A stretch of 64,000 bases of DNA from Carboxylicivirga longa. GTDB lineage: Bacteria > Bacteroidota > Bacteroidia > Bacteroidales > Marinilabiliaceae. Below the pieces are notes generated by a model that worked only from the letters and a program-made list of their open reading frames with translations, was not told where the DNA came from and did no database searches. Each line of letters starts with the position of its first letter. The stretch's first letter is position 1. The position numbers and the translations under genes are program-made. Positions 1 to 9,774 of the stretch are shown here, one piece after another. The DNA lies in contig NZ_JBNGOZ010000003.1 of assembly GCF_050589825.1 (NCBI RefSeq), positions 62,001-126,000 on the forward strand, in the 5' to 3' direction.

Positions 1-3000
1 TTCTCCGACAAGATGTGTTGGATAGCTACGGCCTTACATCTGGTAGTATTCGTCAGCTGATAGCATCGGGCCAAAATGAGAAGATGTTTGCTGGTAGCGT
101 TATTAAGGGACAAAAGGAGTATTATGTAACAGCGGAGGCCGATTATAAACGCATCAGCGATATAGAAAATATTGTGGTGAAGGCTGAGGGTCCTGTTCTG
201 TTGAAGGATGTGGCACAGGTTAACTTTAGTGTTAAGGAAGAAGATTCCTACAGCCGGGTGAATGGTATGGAGTCGGTTGCTATTACCGTAGCCAAAGATG
301 CGCAGGTTAACATGATTGAGTTATCGGATAATATCATCGATCTAATCAACGAGATAAACGACGAATACAAAGCCAAGGCGATAGAATTGACGGTGATCAC
401 CAATCAGGCTGAAACCATGGAAAGCAACCTTGATTCGATTATTGAGCTGGCTTTTATCGGCGGTATCCTGGCGCTCTTTGTTTTGTGGATATTCCTCAAC
501 AATATTCCGCTGGTGGGCATGGTCATGCTGTCGGTGCCCCTTTCGGTATATGGTGCTTTTAATTTCTTTTTTGCCACAGATATCTCCATTAATATGCTTA
601 CGCTGGTGGGCTTGGCCCTGGCCATAGGAATGTTGCTCGATAACAGTGTTGTGGTGATGGAGAACATTTATCGGGTGGCCTCAATACAGCGCCATGCCGG
701 TGAAGAAAGTGTAGTGCGGGGAACCAAAGAAGTGTGGCGTTCGGTAATTGCGGCTACATTAACCACCATCTCGGTCTTTTTGCCCTTTGTTTTTTCCGAA
801 GAGCTCTTGCTGCGCGAAGTAGCCAAGCACATCAGTGTGTCCATTGTGTCTACCCTGGTGGTCTCTCTGCTGGTGGCCTTGATTCTGATCCCCATGTTAT
901 CGCATTTGTTTCTTTCAGGCATTGTGCGTCATCGCATACAAGCGCTGGAAAAACTGGATTTGCATAACCGGATGGTACAATATTATATGTTGCTGCTGAA
1001 AGCGACTTTGCGGCGCCCGGCGACAACCGTAATAGGTATTTTGCTGGTCTTTTTTGTGGTGCTAATCCTTAGCCTGGGAGTGAGCCTATCCTCACAGGAA
1101 GAAGTGGAGACAAGTGAGTTTAATATTGGTGTTGAGATGTCGTCGGGTTCCATGCTGACCAATACCGATAAGGTAGTTCGGGAGATTGAGAGCCGCCTGG
1201 AAAGCCTGGAGGAGAAGAAAGATGTGGTGGTGCATGTGTTTGACGATGAAGCATCGGTATCGGTTATTTTAAAAGAGAACTATAAAACAATTGCCAGTCG
1301 CACTATTCCAGAGATACGTGCCGATATACAGGAGCGCATCAGCGAAGTGGAAGGTGGCGAGATAAGCCTTACGCAGAGCTCTACAAGGGTAATGGGCGGT
1401 GGTGGCGGTTTTGGCTCCAACCCGGGACTGGGTATGATGGCCATGCTGGGGCTGGGCGACCAGGAAGAAAAGGTGGTGATTAAGGGCGAGGACTATGATC
1501 AGATGCTGATGGTGGCCAATGATATTAAATACTACCTGGAAAATAACATTGAAAATCTGGAGCGGGCACGTATTTCAGTGGCCGGTAAGCGTCCTGAAAT
1601 CCATTTGGGGATGGATGCCTACCTCATGGGCCTGTTGAATATTTCACCGTCTAATGTGGTGTCTGAGTTATTTACCTTTCGCTCGGAGGTGAGTTCGGGC
1701 GGTCAGCTTAAAATAGATAACGAAACCTACGACATCATTATGAAAACGGTAGATGACAACCAAGCCGATGAGATACCTCCCAAGACTATGGAGGACTTAC
1801 AAGAGCTGAATGTCACCAACAGTAGTGGCGCCATTGTACCCTTGCGGGATTTCTCGGAAATCAGCTACGCCTCGGGACGAACCGAGATTAACCGCGTTGA
1901 CCAGGAGAAGCAGATAGAGGTAAGCTATCGTTTTTCAGATGAGGTGAATAATTCAAAGAGGCTGCTGGAAGATGCACGCACGCAAGTGGATGAGTTGGTG
2001 GCATCGGTGCCCGTATCGTCCCGGGTATCTATGAAGGTAGTACATGAGGAAAATAATTTTCTGGATGAGTTTAAATTTTTGGGCTTGATCGGCTTATTGC
2101 TGGTGTTTATGATTCTGGCCGCTGTATTTGAATCACTAACGGCTCCCGTGGTAATGCTCTTCTCGGTGCCCTTGGCCGCTATCGGTTCTTTATTGGCACT
2201 GGTGCTTACGGGTAATTCTCTGTTGAGCTTCAATACATTTATCGGATTTCTTATCCTGCTGGGCGTGGTGGTGAATAATGGTATTCTATTGATTGATTAT
2301 TCACGTCAGCTGCAACGCGAGGGATATCGGCCGGCAAGAGCGCTTATTTATGCCGGTATTTCGCGTATTCGACCTATCACCATTACGGCTATTACTACCA
2401 TTATTGCTATGTTGCCGCTGGCCATGGGCAAATCGGAATATGTGGGTGCCCTGGGCGCTCCCTTTGCCATTACCGTTGTGGGTGGTTTAAGCTTTAGCAC
2501 TTTGCTGACACTGGTGTTTATGCCAACCTTTGCCTTTGGTATGAACAGCTCACTCAACTGGATACGAGAATTGAATATTGCACTGAAACTATTGATCTAT
2601 GCCCTGTGGGCAGGCGGACTGGCTTTGGTGTATTTTTACAGCGATACGTCCTTTGCCTGGCAATTATTGTACGGTGTGCTCATTATCAGTGGAGTGCCCG
2701 CCGTAATCTATTTTATAAAGTCATCGCTTCGAACGGCGAAAACAAGCCTGGTAGCACAGGATGAAGAAGTGAATATTACCATTCGTAACCTGGTGAAAGT
2801 ATATGACCGGGATAACCGTTTTGTGCGCGAATATAAGGCACGTGTAAATAAGCAAAAAACGATAGAACGCAAGCGGCAGTTCTCGCAAAAAGCATTTATC
2901 AAACACTTGGTGTGGCAATTGCCATTGCTGGCTTTCGCAGTGTATTTTACCTGGTGGTATTTAGATGCTGAGTTGTGGGGCATGTTGTTTACTATTTTCA

Positions 3001-4163
3001 ACTATTTCTTACTCTTGCGCCTTTATGATGACTGGTTTTTACTCAGAGCCAAGAATGATGATGCTAAAAACAGACGCGTCCTTCAGTTACGGCGAATCAT
3101 CCGCTTGACTTATCCGATGCTGAGTATGGTGGTATTTGTTTTTCGCTGGGAGGAGTTGCCGCTGGCCATCATAGTGGGTGTTTTATGGTACTTGTTTTTG
3201 GTGCTCAGTCAATCTGGCAAAAAGCTAAAAGAAGAAGCGTTGAATATTGAACGTATAAGCGGTCGCTTTGCCACTTGGCGACGTTCTTACTATCGTTTGC
3301 TGCGCAGTATTCCGGTCATCGGCAAGCAAAAAACACCTTTTAAAGCACTCAAGGGTGTCTCGTTGGAGTTTAAAACAGGTATGATTGGACTCCTGGGACC
3401 CAATGGTGCCGGAAAGACCACACTGATGCGCATCATCTGCGGCATTTTGGAGCAGAGTTACGGCAAGGTTTATATCAATGGTTTTGATACCCAGCAAAAG
3501 CGCGAAGAGCTGCAGGGCATTATTGGTTATCTGCCCCAGGAGTTTGGTACCTATGAAAATATGACGGCCTATGAGTTCCTCGATTATCAGGCTATCGTGC
3601 GGGGCATCAGTGAGGATTCCACCCGAAAGGAACGATTGGAATATGTGCTGAAATCGGTGCATATGTGGGAGCGGAAAGATAGTAAAATTGCTTCCTTCTC
3701 AGGGGGTATGAAGCAACGCATCGGTATTGCCATGATATTGCTTCACCTGCCTAAGATTTTGGTGGTTGATGAACCTACAGCAGGCCTTGACCCGCGTGAG
3801 CGCATCCGCTTCAGAAATCTGCTGGTAGAACTGAGTCGTGAGCGAATCGTATTATTTTCAACGCATATTATTGAGGATATTTCCAGTTCGTGCAACCAGG
3901 TGGCAGTGATGCAAAAAGGAGAGTTGAAGTATTGGGGTACACCAAGTAATATGGTGGGCATTGCCAATAACCGTGTGTGGCAATTTGAGATTAGGGCTGA
4001 AGAGTTTGAGAAAGTTAATAAAGAGCGCCTGATTGTGCACCATATGAGCGAAGGAGACCGAATTAGGGTGCGCTGCATAGCTGATGAGAAGCCCGATGCA
4101 AGAGCGGAGAGTGTAGGAGCCGTGCTGGAAGATGCTTATATCTGCCTACTGAAAACTAAATAA
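1..4163 (+). CDS. RND (HAE1-type) efflux permease fused to an ABC ATPase, 5' end missing
   Basis: The frame is open to the left edge, so the N-terminus is outside the window; the GTG at 15 is internal. Numbering visible residues from position 3, residues 1 to about 860 are the C-terminal four-fifths of an AcrB/HAE1-like permease, including the TM4 motif GMLLDNSVVV (209-218) with D213 as the likely proton-relay residue, and a second permease TM bundle near 690-860. Two further TM segments follow, then an ABC-like first strand ending in NLVKVY (Y934), about 170 residues with four predicted TM segments, then an ABC ATPase core: Walker A GPNGAGKTT (1132-1140), signature SGGMKQR (about 1233) and Walker B ILVVDEPTAG (about 1255). 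The downstream gene is an ABC-2 permease 8 bases away, so the pair probably forms an envelope export system. The domain calls are firm; the substrate and the purpose of the fusion are unknown. Confidence 0.88.
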   Translation, partial: LRQDVLDSYGLTSGSIRQLIASGQNEKMFAGSVIKGQKEYYVTAEADYKRISDIENIVVKAEGPVLLKDVAQVNFSVKEEDSYSRVNGMESVAITVAKDAQVNMIELSDNIIDLINEINDEYKAKAIELTVITNQAETMESNLDSIIELAFIGGILALFVLWIFLNNIPLVGMVMLSVPLSVYGAFNFFFATDISINMLTLVGLALAIGMLLDNSVVVMENIYRVASIQRHAGEESVVRGTKEVWRSVIAATLTTISVFLPFVFSEELLLREVAKHISVSIVSTLVVSLLVALILIPMLSHLFLSGIVRHRIQALEKLDLHNRMVQYYMLLLKATLRRPATTVIGILLVFFVVLILSLGVSLSSQEEVETSEFNIGVEMSSGSMLTNTDKVVREIESRLESLEEKKDVVVHVFDDEASVSVILKENYKTIASRTIPEIRADIQERISEVEGGEISLTQSSTRVMGGGGGFGSNPGLGMMAMLGLGDQEEKVVIKGEDYDQMLMVANDIKYYLENNIENLERARISVAGKRPEIHLGMDAYLMGLLNISPSNVVSELFTFRSEVSSGGQLKIDNETYDIIMKTVDDNQADEIPPKTMEDLQELNVTNSSGAIVPLRDFSEISYASGRTEINRVDQEKQIEVSYRFSDEVNNSKRLLEDARTQVDELVASVPVSSRVSMKVVHEENNFLDEFKFLGLIGLLLVFMILAAVFESLTAPVVMLFSVPLAAIGSLLALVLTGNSLLSFNTFIGFLILLGVVVNNGILLIDYSRQLQREGYRPARALIYAGISRIRPITITAITTIIAMLPLAMGKSEYVGALGAPFAITVVGGLSFSTLLTLVFMPTFAFGMNSSLNWIRELNIALKLLIYALWAGGLALVYFYSDTSFAWQLLYGVLIISGVPAVIYFIKSSLRTAKTSLVAQDEEVNITIRNLVKVYDRDNRFVREYKARVNKQKTIERKRQFSQKAFIKHLVWQLPLLAFAVYFTWWYLDAELWGMLFTIFNYFLLLRLYDDWFLLRAKNDDAKNRRVLQLRRIIRLTYPMLSMVVFVFRWEELPLAIIVGVLWYLFLVLSQSGKKLKEEALNIERISGRFATWRRSYYRLLRSIPVIGKQKTPFKALKGVSLEFKTGMIGLLGPNGAGKTTLMRIICGILEQSYGKVYINGFDTQQKREELQGIIGYLPQEFGTYENMTAYEFLDYQAIVRGISEDSTRKERLEYVLKSVHMWERKDSKIASFSGGMKQRIGIAMILLHLPKILVVDEPTAGLDPRERIRFRNLLVELSRERIVLFSTHIIEDISSSCNQVAVMQKGELKYWGTPSNMVGIANNRVWQFEIRAEEFEKVNKERLIVHHMSEGDRIRVRCIADEKPDARAESVGAVLEDAYICLLKTK

Positions 4164-4171
4164 GAAGCAAG

Positions 4172-4897
4172 ATGCAAAAACAAAGTAATAGATTGATGGC
4201 AAAATCACGCCTGACCCTTCAGTTTATCCGTTATAATCTTAAAATCGTATTCGGAAATAGGTTTGTGTACTTCTTAGGTGCTTCACTTATTTTCTATTTG
4301 TTAGTTACATCCATTAATTTTTTTACTTCCGACACGGTAAGTATCGAAGGGGTATATTTTCATTTAATGTTCCCCGCTTTTCTGCTTATCTTTTTCCCCA
4401 CAAGTTATGGTATTCAGAATGATGAAGATGCACGAATCCTTGAAATACTGTTTGGCATACCTAACTATCGTTACAAAATATGGTTGGTGCGTCTGGTAAT
4501 GGCTTTTTTCATGGTGTTCTGGTTTATCTTTTTAATGGCTAACCTGAGTAGTATTTTATTGATCAAGGTGCCGGTTTGGGAAATAACGCTCCGCTTAATG
4601 GTGCCTGTATTGCTCTTCGGAATGCTGGGTTTCTTTTTTAGTACTGTTGTAAAAAATGGTAATGGTACCGCTGTTATTGTGGTTATCATTGGCTTATTGG
4701 TTTGGATGTTCTCGGGATTTTTAGAAACAAGTGCCTGGAATATCTTTTTAAATCCTTTTGTATTACCCTCGGGTATGAGCGAAAGTGTTTGGGCAAACGT
4801 TATTGCCAAACATGTGCGCACGTGGCTGATTGTAGCTGCTGTGGCAGCTCTATGGGGCTTACTCAACTTGCAGAGCCGCGAGAAGTTTATTAAATAA
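4172..4897 (+). CDS. ABC-2 type transporter permease
   Basis: A 241-residue hydrophobic protein with about six membrane segments (for example residues 33-50, 65-80, 105-130, 145-165, 170-185 and 215-232), and the charged motif NDEDARILEILFGIP after the second segment, which suits ABC-2/GldF-like permeases. It starts 8 bases after the RND-ABC fusion and ends at a strong terminator, so the two are very likely co-transcribed. The ATPase of the fusion is the obvious partner because no other ATPase gene is nearby. Family membership is inferred from topology and context. Confidence 0.75.
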   Translation: MQKQSNRLMAKSRLTLQFIRYNLKIVFGNRFVYFLGASLIFYLLVTSINFFTSDTVSIEGVYFHLMFPAFLLIFFPTSYGIQNDEDARILEILFGIPNYRYKIWLVRLVMAFFMVFWFIFLMANLSSILLIKVPVWEITLRLMVPVLLFGMLGFFFSTVVKNGNGTAVIVVIIGLLVWMFSGFLETSAWNIFLNPFVLPSGMSESVWANVIAKHVRTWLIVAAVAALWGLLNLQSREKFIK

Positions 4898-4924
4898 AAA
4901 AAGCGCCATCAGGCGCTTTTTTTT
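4896..4924. terminator. Bidirectional rho-independent terminator
   Basis: The stem AAGCGCC (4901-4907), loop ATCA and GGCGCTT (4912-4918) is flanked by an A-run on the left and a T-run on the right, so it can act for the permease gene on + and for the small HTH gene on -. Confidence 0.85.
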
Positions 4925-4940
4925 ATACTGGTTGTAAACA

Positions 4941-5210
4941 TTAACTTTGTGCAAGCGGCTTTTCGCCTTCAATAATTTTGCGGGCCATTTCCAGGATCGT
5001 TGTGTCATCTAATTCTACAATACCGCCGTCGGGTCCTTGTTCAAGATGTATCCCTACACTCTTACCTCGATCATAGTTGGCACCGCCAAAGTAATTTCTT
5101 ACCGTTTCTACGTCGAGGTTTAACTCTTCAGCAATTGTGTGAATGCTTCCATCAGGCAGACTATCTTTAATCTTCCTGAGCTGATTAAATGTGATTGTTG
5201 TTGTACTCAT
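4941..5210 (-). CDS. Small helix-turn-helix protein
   Basis: An 89-residue protein. The N-terminal half reads like a helix-turn-helix (QLRKIKDSLPDGSIHTIAEEL followed by NLDVETVRNYFGG), with an acidic C-terminal half. It resembles short conserved DNA-binding proteins of Bacteroidota, but I cannot name a family with certainty. It is convergent with the transporter operon and divergent from the helicase gene, with about 190 bases of AT-rich DNA between the starts. Function unknown; a DNA-binding role is inference. Confidence 0.65.
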   Translation of the reverse strand: MSTTTITFNQLRKIKDSLPDGSIHTIAEELNLDVETVRNYFGGANYDRGKSVGIHLEQGPDGGIVELDDTTILEMARKIIEGEKPLAQS

Positions 5211-5370
5211 ATTAAAAAGGTTTAATAGTAAATATAAGTCTGTACTAAAATTAGAAAATTTATTTGAATTTAAAAACTAAGCCGCACTTAATTATTTGTT
5301 TAGCTGCGTCTTTATTACTTAATTCACGAAGCTTTTATACACCGGATAATAGTTTTACCAATAAAGCCAT

Positions 5371-5378
5371 TATTTTTG
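5371..5378 (+). promoter_or_regulatory. Candidate -7 box (TATTTTTG) for the helicase gene
   Basis: Exact match to the Bacteroidota TAnnTTTG consensus, 22 bases before the TTG start at 5401. It implies a very short leader and so supports that start. No convincing -33 box at the usual spacing. Confidence 0.4.
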
Positions 5379-5400
5379 CAGTACTAAAACGCATGATATT

Positions 5401-6732
5401 TTGAAATTTTCTGAGTTAAATATTAATACAGTGCTGCTGAATGCACTTGATGATCTGGGTTTTGAAACGGCAACACCCATACAAAAGGAAGCCTTTCCGG
5501 TAATTATGTCGGGCCGCGATGTGGTGGGCATTGCTCAAACCGGAACAGGTAAGACCTTTGCCTACATATTGCCCATTCTTCGGCAGCTGAAATTCTCACA
5601 ACAGCGTCATCCGCGTATATTGGTGTTGGTGCCTACGCGCGAGTTGGTCGAACAGGTGGTGGGTGAGTTTCGAAAGCTAACAGAATACATGAGTGTGCGC
5701 ATTGGCGGTGTTTATGGTGGTACCAATATCAACACGCAAAAAGAACTGGTTTATGCCGGTTTAGATGTGTTAGTGGCCACTCCGGGGCGCCTTATCGATT
5801 TAAGTCTGACCGGTGTATTGCGCCTTAAAAATATTCAGAAACTCGTGATTGATGAGGTGGATGAGATGCTGAATCTGGGTTTCCGGACTCAGTTAGAGCA
5901 GATACAAGAATTATTGCCCGATCGGCGTCAGAACCTGATGTTTTCAGCCACCGTAACACCGGATGTGGAAATGCTGATCAAGCAATGGTTTTACGACCCG
6001 CTAAGGGTAGAAGTGGCTGCCACGGGCACTCCTCTCGATAAGATCTTTCAGAGCGCTTACCTGGTGCCTAACTTCTATACAAAGCGTAATTTTCTACTTC
6101 ATCTCCTGAATAATAATGCTGACATGGATAAGGTGCTTGTGTTTGTGCAGAGCAAAAGCATGGCCGATCTATTGTGCGATGAGCTGGGCAAGGAGCTGGG
6201 GGATGCTGTGGGAGTTATCCATTCCAATAAATCACAGAATTATCGTTTTCGGATGGTGGAGGAGTTTCTTAATGGTCAGCGACGTGTGCTGATTGCCACC
6301 GATCTGATTGCACGGGGTATGGACATCAGCCATGTGAGCCATGTGATTAACTATGACATGCCCGAAACCGCTGAATCGTACATACACCGTATTGGACGTA
6401 CCGGACGAGCCGATGCAGAGGGTATGGCACTGGCCTTTGTGGAGGAAAAGGACGAAGCCATCTGGTCGTCTATTCAGAAGCTGATGAAGAAAACGGTGCA
6501 GCTATCGCCTCTGCCCGATGAGGTGAAGGTAAGCGAGCGTTTGCTGGAGTCGGAGAAAGAGGTAATGGCCGGCATGTTGGTTGTGAAAACACCCAAGGTG
6601 GCAGCACAGCGCGGTGCCGCCTATCATGAGAAGAAGGATAAAAATAAAAAGACCAATCAGGGAGGTTCTTACCGTCGCAAATTAGCTGCGAAATATAAAA
6701 AACCCAAAACACGAGGTCAAAAGCGTAAGTAA
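5401..6732 (+). CDS. DEAD-box RNA helicase (DEVD variant)
   Basis: A 443-residue ATP-dependent RNA helicase. Motifs in order: Q-motif region (FETATPIQ), AQTGTGKT, PTRELVEQ, TPGRL, DEVD in place of DEAD, SAT, RGMDIS and HRIGRTGR, then a Lys/Arg-rich tail of about 50 residues likely to bind RNA. The start is TTG: the upstream ATG at 5394 is out of frame, and the Q-motif phenylalanine sits near the N-terminus as expected. It is likely a RhlE/DbpA-like ribosome assembly or cold-response helicase; the subfamily is not resolved. The lipid kinase gene follows after 28 bases. Confidence 0.92.
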   Translation: MKFSELNINTVLLNALDDLGFETATPIQKEAFPVIMSGRDVVGIAQTGTGKTFAYILPILRQLKFSQQRHPRILVLVPTRELVEQVVGEFRKLTEYMSVRIGGVYGGTNINTQKELVYAGLDVLVATPGRLIDLSLTGVLRLKNIQKLVIDEVDEMLNLGFRTQLEQIQELLPDRRQNLMFSATVTPDVEMLIKQWFYDPLRVEVAATGTPLDKIFQSAYLVPNFYTKRNFLLHLLNNNADMDKVLVFVQSKSMADLLCDELGKELGDAVGVIHSNKSQNYRFRMVEEFLNGQRRVLIATDLIARGMDISHVSHVINYDMPETAESYIHRIGRTGRADAEGMALAFVEEKDEAIWSSIQKLMKKTVQLSPLPDEVKVSERLLESEKEVMAGMLVVKTPKVAAQRGAAYHEKKDKNKKTNQGGSYRRKLAAKYKKPKTRGQKRK

Positions 6733-6760
6733 TTATCAGGTTATTTCATAATAATTGGCC

Positions 6761-7765
6761 ATGAATAAGCATCGCGTACTCTTCATTATCAACCCCATAT
6801 CGGGCATTGGGAAGCAACGCACGGTTGAGAAAGCGGTAGAAGGAGAGATCGACCATCAGCGCATTGATTTTGATATTGCCTACACCGATTATGCCGGTCA
6901 TGCCCGTGAGCTGTCTAAGGCAGCCATTGGACAATATGATGTAGTGGTGGCTGTGGGGGGTGATGGTACAGTAAACGAAGTGGGTTCAGCGCTGGTGAAT
7001 ACCACTACGGCCATGGCCATTATACCCACCGGATCGGGTAATGGTTTGGCGCGTTACCTGGATATTCCCCTTCGTGTCAACAGGGCTTTACAGGTGATTA
7101 ACCGCATGGAGATGAGGGATATTGACACCTTGCGCGTGAATAATCAGATATCTTTAAACGTAGCCGGTATTGGTTTTGATGGCCATATCAGCCATGAGTT
7201 TGCGAAGCAAAAACACCGCGGCCCCGCTACCTATGTCAAATTAATAACAAAGGAATACGCTAAGTATAAATCCGCTGTTTACCGGATTAGTATAGATGGC
7301 ACCACCTACGAGTTACCGGCTTTTATGATTACCCTGGCTAACTCATCGCAGTGGGGTAATAATATTCATATAGCACCACAGGCCAAAATAGATGACGGCT
7401 TAATTGATGTTTGTATCATCAAGGAGTTTCCGATTTATGATGGTCCCTCCCTGCTGATTAGTATACTTGACCAGAGTGTTGATCAGCGACGCTACGATGT
7501 GGTCACCAAGGCACGTCAGATCATTATTGAAGGCGATCAAGCTCTTGTGGGTCATGTTGATGGGGAGCCTGCCGATTTGGGTAAGCGAGCCGTGGTGGAG
7601 ATTCACCCTTTGTCTTTACGCGTGATTGTGCCCCCCAAAGATTTTCGCAAGAACCTCTTGGAACCGCTTAAAGAGCTCAAGGAGTTATTGCCCCCTATGC
7701 CCACACTTGGCGGACTACCCGTATTGCCCAAAGGCTTTTTGCCGGGTAGCAGCAAAAATGAATGA
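6761..7765 (+). CDS. Diacylglycerol/lipid kinase family protein (YegS/BmrU-like)
   Basis: 334 residues from ATG at 6761 (a TTG lies two codons upstream). The N-terminal nucleotide-binding domain carries NPISGIGK near residue 13 and VGGDGTVNEV near residue 65, diagnostic of the DAGK catalytic domain; TGSGNGLARYL follows near residue 90. The C-terminal beta-sandwich domain is present, and a Pro/Leu-rich tail of about 35 residues ends the protein. It probably phosphorylates a membrane lipid such as diacylglycerol; the substrate cannot be read from the sequence. Confidence 0.88.
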   Translation: MNKHRVLFIINPISGIGKQRTVEKAVEGEIDHQRIDFDIAYTDYAGHARELSKAAIGQYDVVVAVGGDGTVNEVGSALVNTTTAMAIIPTGSGNGLARYLDIPLRVNRALQVINRMEMRDIDTLRVNNQISLNVAGIGFDGHISHEFAKQKHRGPATYVKLITKEYAKYKSAVYRISIDGTTYELPAFMITLANSSQWGNNIHIAPQAKIDDGLIDVCIIKEFPIYDGPSLLISILDQSVDQRRYDVVTKARQIIIEGDQALVGHVDGEPADLGKRAVVEIHPLSLRVIVPPKDFRKNLLEPLKELKELLPPMPTLGGLPVLPKGFLPGSSKNE

Positions 7766-7845
7766 TATCGTTGAAACAAGCAAGGCAGAGAAATCGGGCA
7801 CAATATCTTTGACAAAATACTGTGACCATAAAATATTCAATAAAA

Positions 7846-7876
7846 AAACGGGCGACCTCCATGTGGTCGCCCGTTT
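7846..7876. terminator. Convergent terminator hairpin
   Basis: A perfect 12-base stem, 7846-7857 with 7865-7876 (core ACGGGCGACC), with A-rich left and T-rich right flanks. It lies between the lipid kinase gene (+) and yidC (-) and can serve both. Confidence 0.85.
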
Positions 7877-7908
7877 CTATATCAATTAATCTAACAAGTT
7901 ATAATGTA

Positions 7909-9753
7909 TTATTTACGCTTGCCTTTCTTTGCTGCTAGTGCCTGCTGACGTTGCATATCTTCTAAACGCTGTTGAAACTTCGACTTCTTCGATGGCTTCT
8001 TTTTGTTGGCATTTAATTTGGCCAGCAAAGCATCCTCGTCCACAAAACGACGGATCAATAATGTTTGTCCGATGGTAATGAGGGTAGAGATAAAGTAGTA
8101 ATAACTCAAACCGGATGCATAGTTGTTAAAGAAGAACAGGAACATCACCGGCATCATATACATCATACCTTTCATGCCCGGCATCTGTTGACTGCTTTGT
8201 GTCATCTCCTGGTTTATCTTGGTATAAACAATATTGGTGATGGCCATTAACAAACAGAAAAGACTTACGTGATCACCATAGAAAGGTATATCAAAAGGCA
8301 ATTGGAAGATGGAGTCGTACGATGACAAGTCATCGGCCCATAAGAAGGCTTCGCCGCGCAACTCGATGGATGCGGGGAAGAACTGGAACATGGCAAAAAG
8401 AATAGGCATTTGCAATACCATGGGTAAACATCCGCCCATGGGATTAACACCCGCTTTGCGATACAGCGCCATGGTGGCTTGCTGACGTTCCATCGCCTTC
8501 TCTTTCGGTATCTTATTGTTAATCTCTTCAATCTGTGGCTTCAGCACTTTCATCTTGGCCGTTGAAACATACGATTTGTATGTCAGCGGGAACAGGATTA
8601 GTTTAATAAGTATGGTTAACAGCAGAATGATGATACCATAATTACTGATAAAGCCTTCGAAGAAGTGGAATACCTCAATCACACCCAGGTTGATGTAGCG
8701 CAGGAACCCCCATCCCAGATACACTAACTCGCGCAGCTGATAGTCTTCCTCATAGGGCTTAAGGGTTTTAAAATCGTTGGGTCCAAAATAGAATTGGAAG
8801 GCCAGGTTATCGCTGCCGGTAAAGGGCACATTCACCTGGGCACTGGCATTCATAATCAGTCGCTCGTTCTTATCGTCCGGCCCTTCGGTGGCTACCTCGC
8901 CACTCATGAAGTTATCTTTGGCTATAAATACCGAGGAGAAAAACTGATCTTTAAAGGCTACCCATTTTACTTTGGTGCTTAGCTTCTCTGAGTCGGAGCT
9001 GTGGGCATTGATATGATCCACATCTTCCTGGTCGAATTTAAAATACACACCGGCGCGCTGACGCTCAAAGTCAGGTGCTTTCTCCTGAGCATCCATGCGC
9101 ATGTTCCACTCAATACCCAAGGAACCCGTTGGGGTGGACATGAGGCTGCTCATGTTGCGTGTGGTAATATTAAAGTCGGCCATGTAGCTGTTGTCGGGCA
9201 GGGTATAGGAGAACATCATTTCTCCCTCATCAGCTTTGATCAGCAGATCGGCTTTGGAGCTGTTGGCTTTCGCCACATCAAAGAATAAATCGTTGGTGTG
9301 GAAGTTACGGTTGTTGTGCGTAAAGTAAAAGCCAAAGCGGTTTTGGTCGCCATTCATCAGTACGAGGGGCTGGCCATCATGTGTTTTATACTCTTTTAAC
9401 TCTACCGAATAGATGCGGGCACCTTTGGTGGAGATAATCATTTTCACCAGGTTGTTTTCCAGGGTAACAAAGGACTGCTCGCCCTGTGCTGCCCCGGCAA
9501 ATAAGCCATAGCGATTGCTAAGTGCCTGTGCCACGGCTGCTGAGTCTTTTTCAACTTCCGCTTCTTTGCTTTCCTGTTCTTGGGCAATGGCAGCTTTGGC
9601 TTCTTCAGCCAGTCGCGCCTGCTCTACCATGGCTATGGAGTCGCGTCGGCGCTGTTGTTCAGCCAGCTGTTCTTCGGTGGGCTTGTTGAGCCACCAGAAA
9701 AAACCCAGGATAATGGTAATGAGTACAATTCCGGTTATCGAATTTCTATCCAT
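7909..9753 (-). CDS. yidC: Membrane protein insertase YidC
   Basis: 614 residues. An N-terminal membrane anchor (residues 5-22) is followed by an Ala/Glu-rich linker, a large periplasmic beta-domain to about residue 340, and the conserved 60KD_IMP insertase core with about five TM segments (360-560). The tail is strongly basic (ending KKGKRK), suited to ribosome contact. It inserts and folds inner-membrane proteins with or without SecYEG. The start lies 21 bases after the pyrG stop, so the two form an operon. Length and order are normal for Bacteroidota YidC. Confidence 0.96.
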   Translation of the reverse strand: MDRNSITGIVLITIILGFFWWLNKPTEEQLAEQQRRRDSIAMVEQARLAEEAKAAIAQEQESKEAEVEKDSAAVAQALSNRYGLFAGAAQGEQSFVTLENNLVKMIISTKGARIYSVELKEYKTHDGQPLVLMNGDQNRFGFYFTHNNRNFHTNDLFFDVAKANSSKADLLIKADEGEMMFSYTLPDNSYMADFNITTRNMSSLMSTPTGSLGIEWNMRMDAQEKAPDFERQRAGVYFKFDQEDVDHINAHSSDSEKLSTKVKWVAFKDQFFSSVFIAKDNFMSGEVATEGPDDKNERLIMNASAQVNVPFTGSDNLAFQFYFGPNDFKTLKPYEEDYQLRELVYLGWGFLRYINLGVIEVFHFFEGFISNYGIIILLLTILIKLILFPLTYKSYVSTAKMKVLKPQIEEINNKIPKEKAMERQQATMALYRKAGVNPMGGCLPMVLQMPILFAMFQFFPASIELRGEAFLWADDLSSYDSIFQLPFDIPFYGDHVSLFCLLMAITNIVYTKINQEMTQSSQQMPGMKGMMYMMPVMFLFFFNNYASGLSYYYFISTLITIGQTLLIRRFVDEDALLAKLNANKKKPSKKSKFQQRLEDMQRQQALAAKKGKRK

Positions 9754-9774
9754 TGTATTAGTTTGTGTGTTAAG

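Noticed and set aside
15..4163. GTG at 15 as the start of the RND-ABC gene
   Set aside because: The frame continues to the left edge and the visible N-terminus begins inside the porter domain, so the true start is outside the window.
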